A model generated the notes under the pieces. That model worked only from the letters and a program-made list of their open reading frames with translations. It was not told the origin of the DNA and did not search any database. A stretch of 9,260 nt of DNA from Candidatus Hydrogenedentota bacterium (GTDB taxonomy: Bacteria; Hydrogenedentota; Hydrogenedentia; Hydrogenedentales; SLHB01): positions 1-9,260 of the forward strand of contig SLHB01000090.1 of the NCBI GenBank assembly GCA_007136375.1. The letters are read 5' to 3'. Positions 6,215 to 9,260 of the stretch are shown piece after piece. Position 1 is the stretch's first letter. The number at the start of each line of letters is the position of its first letter. The position numbers were made by a program, and so were the translations under genes.

Positions 6215-6262
6215 GTCTCCGTGGAAGGACGCGTTGAGCTGACCGGCCATTGGGGCGCACTC

Positions 6263-6538
6263 ATGAAGACCTACAGTTTCAGACTCTACATCAACGGTCA
6301 ATCCGTCCGCGCCGCGCGCGCGATAGAGAGCATGCGCGCGTTGTGTCACGGACCCCTCAACGATCTGGCGGAAATTGACGTTATAGATGTCAGGGAGCAT
6401 CCAGGTCTTGCGGAGGAAGACCATGTCCTCGCCACGCCCACCCTGATCAAGCTGTCCCCACCGCCTGTCAGGCGTATCATCGGCGACCTTTCGAACAGCC
6501 GTGACGTATTGGCCGGCTTGGATCTGGACGCGGAGTAA
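6263..6538 (+). CDS. kaiB: KaiB family circadian/timer protein
   Basis: This 91-residue protein has the KaiB thioredoxin-like fold: YSFRLYINGQS (4-14), a helix through 15-30, EIDVIDVREHPGLAEEDHVLATPTLIK (37-63), and PPPVRRIIGDLS (66-77) ending GLDLDAE. In the cyanobacterial clock KaiB switches fold, binds the KaiC CI ring and sequesters KaiA, allowing dephosphorylation. Here there is no KaiA in the window, so only KaiC binding can be inferred. The protein ends three residues after GLDL, lacking the acidic tail of the roughly 102-residue Synechococcus protein. The frame opens at a GTG at 6221, but the ATG at 6263 matches where homologues begin. Its ribosome site is weak (GGGG 8 bases upstream). 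kaiC follows after 35 bases, so the two form an operon. Confidence 0.95.
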   Translation: MKTYSFRLYINGQSVRAARAIESMRALCHGPLNDLAEIDVIDVREHPGLAEEDHVLATPTLIKLSPPPVRRIIGDLSNSRDVLAGLDLDAE

Positions 6539-6573
6539 GCGCATCCAACTAGAATCGGGAGAGCGCCAGCTAA

Positions 6574-8118
6574 ATGACGCTGTCACACACAGATTGCTCG
6601 ATAGCGAAGCTCGCCACGGGTATACACAGCTTTGATCACATCGCCATGGGCGGATTGCCCCGGGGCCGCGCCACGTTGGTGTCCGGCACTCCCGGAAGCG
6701 CGAAGACGGTCTTCGCGGTCCAATTCCTCGTGGAAGGGATTCGGCAAAGCGGCGAGGGGGGAGTGTTCGTCACCTTTGAGGAGCGTCCCGAGGACATCCG
6801 CGCGAATATGCGGGGATTCGGCTGGGATATCGCCGAGTATGAAAGCGCGGGCATGTTCGCGTTCGTGGACGCCGCCCCCCAACCGGGGGCCGAGGTTTTC
6901 ACGGGAGAAGAATACGATCTCGCGACGCTGTTGGCGCGAATTCGGCATGCGATCGAGAAGGTGGACGCCGCCCGCGTGTCGATCGACGCCATTGGCGGCC
7001 TGTTCACGCAGTTCCATAACTCGGAAAACGTGCGCCGGGAATTCCTCAACGTTGCCCGGTCTCTCCGCGATCTGAACGTGACAACATGCCTTACGGCGGA
7101 ACGTGAAACGGACTACGGCGCCGTCTCCTTCTGGGGCGTCGAGGAGTTCGCCGCGGACAACGTGGTCATTCTCCGCAACACCCGGGCCGGTTCGAGCCGG
7201 CGCCGCACAGTGGAAATCCTGAAGATGCGCGGCGCGAATGACCAGAAGGGAGAGTTCCCCTTCACACTGCGCCCCGGAGAGGGCTTTGTCGCGGTTCCGC
7301 TGTCCGCCCTTCGGCTTAGCCAAGCCTCCTCGGAGGCGCGCGTATCCTCAGGTATCGAAGCCCTGGACGCCCTATGTGGCGGCGGTTTCTTCCGGGATGG
7401 CGTCGTGCTTGTCTCCGGCGCCACCGGCGCGGGCAAGACGCTCCTGAGCAACCACTTCCTGGCCGAGGGCGCCCAGAACGGCGAGACCGCTCTCCTCCTG
7501 TCCTTCGAGGAAAGCGAGGAGCAATTGTTCCGGAACGCGGCCTCCTTGGGCATCGACCTGCGCGGACTAAGCGCCACCGGCCGGCTACGGGTAGAAAGCG
7601 CATACCCCGAAACCGCGACGCTTGAGGACCATCTCATCAACATTCAGCAGGCCATCGAAGAAATAAGGCCCCAACGCGTGGCCGTCGACAGCCTGTCCGC
7701 CCTCGAACGCGCTGTTTCGCCCGAAATCTTCAGCGAGTTCATCATCGCGCTCACCGCCTTTCTCAAAGAGAGGGGCGTCGCCGGGGTTTACACGTCGGCC
7801 AGCCCGGAACTCATGGGGGGCGCATCGGTCACCGAGATGCAGATCAGCAGTCTCACGGACATGATTATCTGCCTGCGCTACGTCGAGGTCTACGGCGAAC
7901 TCCGCCGCGGCCTGCTTGTATTGAAAATGCGCGGCTCCAACCATGATCGGCAGATCCGGGAGTTCCGCATCAGTGGGGACGGCTTCCATATCGGAGAGCC
8001 CTTCCACCATGTCACGAACATCCTAAGCGGAGAGTTTTCCCATATCCGTCCCGATGCGATCCGCGATGTCGACGTCATCCGCCGGGAACGGGACGAAACG
8101 CGGCAACGGGAAAGGTGA
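6574..8118 (+). CDS. kaiC: KaiC family double-domain ATPase/autokinase
   Basis: This 514-residue protein, close to the 519 of Synechococcus KaiC, has two RecA-like halves. CI (about 10-245) has P-loop GTPGSAKT (38-45), the glutamate pair at 69-70 in FVTFEE, and Walker B Asp138. CII (about 255-490) has P-loop GATGAGKT (282-289), the glutamate pair at 312-313 in LLLSFEE, and Asp372. CI hydrolyses ATP and drives hexamer formation and KaiB binding; CII autophosphorylates and dephosphorylates. The phosphosite segment VTEMQISSLTD (419-429) aligns Ser425-Ser426 with Synechococcus Ser431-Thr432, and Thr420 with Thr426. RYVEVYGELRRGLLVLKMRG (435-454) is the conserved core strand region after it. The CI P-loop has Ala43 where Gly precedes Lys. 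The tail after 490 is charged (IRRERDETRQRER) and unlike the KaiA-binding tail. GGGAGAG (6557-6563) lies 10 bases before the ATG. A sensor gene follows after 90 bases. Confidence 0.96.
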   Translation: MTLSHTDCSIAKLATGIHSFDHIAMGGLPRGRATLVSGTPGSAKTVFAVQFLVEGIRQSGEGGVFVTFEERPEDIRANMRGFGWDIAEYESAGMFAFVDAAPQPGAEVFTGEEYDLATLLARIRHAIEKVDAARVSIDAIGGLFTQFHNSENVRREFLNVARSLRDLNVTTCLTAERETDYGAVSFWGVEEFAADNVVILRNTRAGSSRRRTVEILKMRGANDQKGEFPFTLRPGEGFVAVPLSALRLSQASSEARVSSGIEALDALCGGGFFRDGVVLVSGATGAGKTLLSNHFLAEGAQNGETALLLSFEESEEQLFRNAASLGIDLRGLSATGRLRVESAYPETATLEDHLINIQQAIEEIRPQRVAVDSLSALERAVSPEIFSEFIIALTAFLKERGVAGVYTSASPELMGGASVTEMQISSLTDMIICLRYVEVYGELRRGLLVLKMRGSNHDRQIREFRISGDGFHIGEPFHHVTNILSGEFSHIRPDAIRDVDVIRRERDETRQRER

Positions 8119-8208
8119 TGGGCTTTCCCTCCCCATAACGATCGCCGCGAAACGCGCCGCCGAACACCTGCGACAACCCGCGCCACATCGGATAGATTTT
8201 GAAAACGC

Positions 8209-9260
8209 ATGACGACAATACGCGAGACAGAACGATTTCGGCTTCGCCTTGTGTCCCCAAACTCGCAAGAGGGGGAACACAATGACGCGGTCCGTTTCAA
8301 GGAAACGTTCCAACCGTTCGCCTGGATAGATGATGGCCAACCCGACGCGGTCCTCCTTTGGGATCCCACGGGGACGGTTTGGACAGAGCTTGCCCAACCG
8401 CTGCGCGCCTCTTACCCCCTAGCGCCGCTCCTCGTGCTGTCGCACGTGGACGAGGCGCCCAACGACGCTTTTGCGTCAGGCGTCCGGGACTGGCTCTATA
8501 TTCCTGCTCTCAGCGAAACGGGACTGGCGCGCGCCATCCGGGCGGCGGTTCTTCGGGAACGGGCGGTTCTAGGCGAACGCTCCTCCACGGAAAACGCGAC
8601 AGCCGATTCCCAGCTCAAGAACATCATCACGCGGAACGCCGACGGAATCATGGTGATTGATCGCCAGGGGAACATCCGCTTCGCGAATCCCGCCGCGGAA
8701 GAAATGTTTGGGCGGCCCGCCAGCGCGCTGGAGGGCCAGCCGTTCGGTTATCCCATCGCCGCCGAGTCGGCCGCCGAGGTGGAGCTGACGCCGGAACGCG
8801 GTGTTCTGCAGACGGCCGAGATGCGGGTCGTGCCCTGTGAATGGGATGGCGAGCCGGCCCATCTGGCCTCCCTCCGGAACATCAGCGAACGCAAGCGCGC
8901 CGAAGAGCAACTGGCGGGGGTGCTCCGGGCGATTTCCGCTCATATCGCTGTATTGGACGCTAAGGGCGTCATTACCGCCGTGAACGAAGCTTGGTTGAAG
9001 TTTGCGGACAAGAACGGCGCTCCCCCCAAGTCCGCCGTGGGCGTTGGCGCGGACTATCTCGAGGTCTGCGAACGCGGAGCCGCCCAACAAGACGAATCGG
9101 CGCGCGAAGCCGCCGCGGGGATTCGCGCAGTGCTCGCGGGCGAGAACGCCCAGTTTGTCTTGGAGTATCCATGCCATTCTCCAAACGAACAGCGTTGGTT
9201 CATCCTCTACGCGACGCCCCTGGGAGGGGAGACAGGCGGCGCCGTCGTCACCCATGTGGA
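8209..9260 (+). CDS. Sensor protein: degenerate receiver-like domain plus two PAS domains (3' end outside window)
   Basis: The frame is open from ATG 8209 to the window end (350 complete codons). Residues about 10-118 look like a receiver fold: PDAVLLWDP (45-53), PLLVLSHVDE (73-82), GVRDWLYIPAL (91-101) and LARAIRAAVLRER (106-118). The phosphoacceptor Asp position is Trp51, the conserved Lys is Ile98, and the N-terminal acidic pair is Ser16-Pro17, so phosphorylation is unlikely. PAS1 (about 136-230) has NADGIMVIDRQGNIRFANPA (143-162) and ends in the linker NISERKRAEEQL (224-235). PAS2 (about 236-350) has IAVLDAKGVITAVNEAW (246-262), VGVGADYLEVC (277-287) and EYPCHSPNEQRWF (319-331). Whatever output domain follows (histidine kinase, GGDEF or other) is not visible. 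Same strand as kaiBC with a 90-base gap, so probably the same operon. No clear ribosome site precedes the ATG, but a stop codon at 8200-8202 leaves no upstream alternative. Confidence 0.88.
   Translation, partial: MTTIRETERFRLRLVSPNSQEGEHNDAVRFKETFQPFAWIDDGQPDAVLLWDPTGTVWTELAQPLRASYPLAPLLVLSHVDEAPNDAFASGVRDWLYIPALSETGLARAIRAAVLRERAVLGERSSTENATADSQLKNIITRNADGIMVIDRQGNIRFANPAAEEMFGRPASALEGQPFGYPIAAESAAEVELTPERGVLQTAEMRVVPCEWDGEPAHLASLRNISERKRAEEQLAGVLRAISAHIAVLDAKGVITAVNEAWLKFADKNGAPPKSAVGVGADYLEVCERGAAQQDESAREAAAGIRAVLAGENAQFVLEYPCHSPNEQRWFILYATPLGGETGGAVVTHV

Noticed and set aside
6090..6242. 50-codon plus-strand open frame before kaiB (starts MNYQAADFPH)
   Set aside because: Its ATG overlaps the -10 box of the candidate kai promoter, it has no ribosome site, and the composition looks like random GC-rich DNA with several stem-loops.
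6221..6262. Upstream GTG start that would lengthen KaiB by 14 residues
   Set aside because: KaiB homologues begin at the residues encoded from 6263, the extra residues match nothing known, and no ribosome site precedes the GTG.
4384..6262. Possible CRISPR array, tRNA or transposon in the non-coding stretches
   Set aside because: There are no regularly spaced direct repeats, no tRNA-like cloverleaf and no terminal inverted repeats flanking a gene.
8119..8208. 90-base gap between kaiC and the sensor gene, checked for a promoter or terminator
   Set aside because: Only a 4-bp stem around AAA was seen, with no T-run, no clear promoter boxes and no small ORF. It appears to be plain intra-operon spacer.
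8358..8660. 100-codon plus-strand open frame in the sensor gene
   Set aside because: It lies inside the continuous receiver/PAS reading frame, which shows recognisable PAS motifs. This frame shows none.

Overview
The window is GC-rich, densely coded bacterial DNA. It has three gene blocks on alternating strands and one promoter-rich stretch of about 500 bases at 5480-6260. Nothing in it is diagnostic of a phylum. The single full-length Rel/SpoT-type protein and the kaiBC locus without kaiA argue against a cyanobacterium with the classical clock. An uncultured lineage of the Planctomycetota, Hydrogenedentota or proteobacterial kind would fit, but that is a guess. No tRNA, rRNA, CRISPR array, transposase or other mobile-element mark was seen.

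Left block (1-2800, minus strand): a long bifunctional (p)ppGpp synthetase/hydrolase gene is followed 56 bases downstream by the 5' third of uvrB, which runs off the window edge. The two are probably co-transcribed. A divergent intergenic region (2801-2922) holds a roughly 20-bp-stem inverted repeat and -10-like boxes for both directions. To its right is a plus-strand gene for an atypical NAD(P)-binding SDR protein with a C-terminal DUF2867-like domain (2923-4383). It converges on an lrgA-lrgB pair (4405-5477, minus strand), and the LrgA stop and LrgB start overlap as ATGA.

Middle (5478-6262): the lrgA upstream region carries a 28-bp imperfect dyad. A 97-residue protein of unknown function (5695-5988) follows, with a near-perfect Shine-Dalgarno sequence directly after a 7-bp hairpin. 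After it come an AT-rich gap, a promoter-like pair (TTGTAT-17-TAGAAT) and a roughly 170-base leader with three inverted repeats.

Right block (6263-9260, plus strand) is the most interesting part: kaiB, then kaiC, then the start of a sensor protein with a degenerate receiver-like N-terminus and two PAS domains. KaiC has both ATPase halves and its catalytic glutamate pairs. Its phosphorylation site is Ser-Ser rather than the Ser-Thr of the Synechococcus clock protein, its CI P-loop has Ala in place of the last Gly, and its C-terminal tail does not resemble the KaiA-binding tail. The neighbouring pseudo-receiver/PAS protein is a candidate input or output partner of a KaiA-less KaiBC timer or stress module. 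The uvrB gene and this sensor gene are both cut by the window edges.
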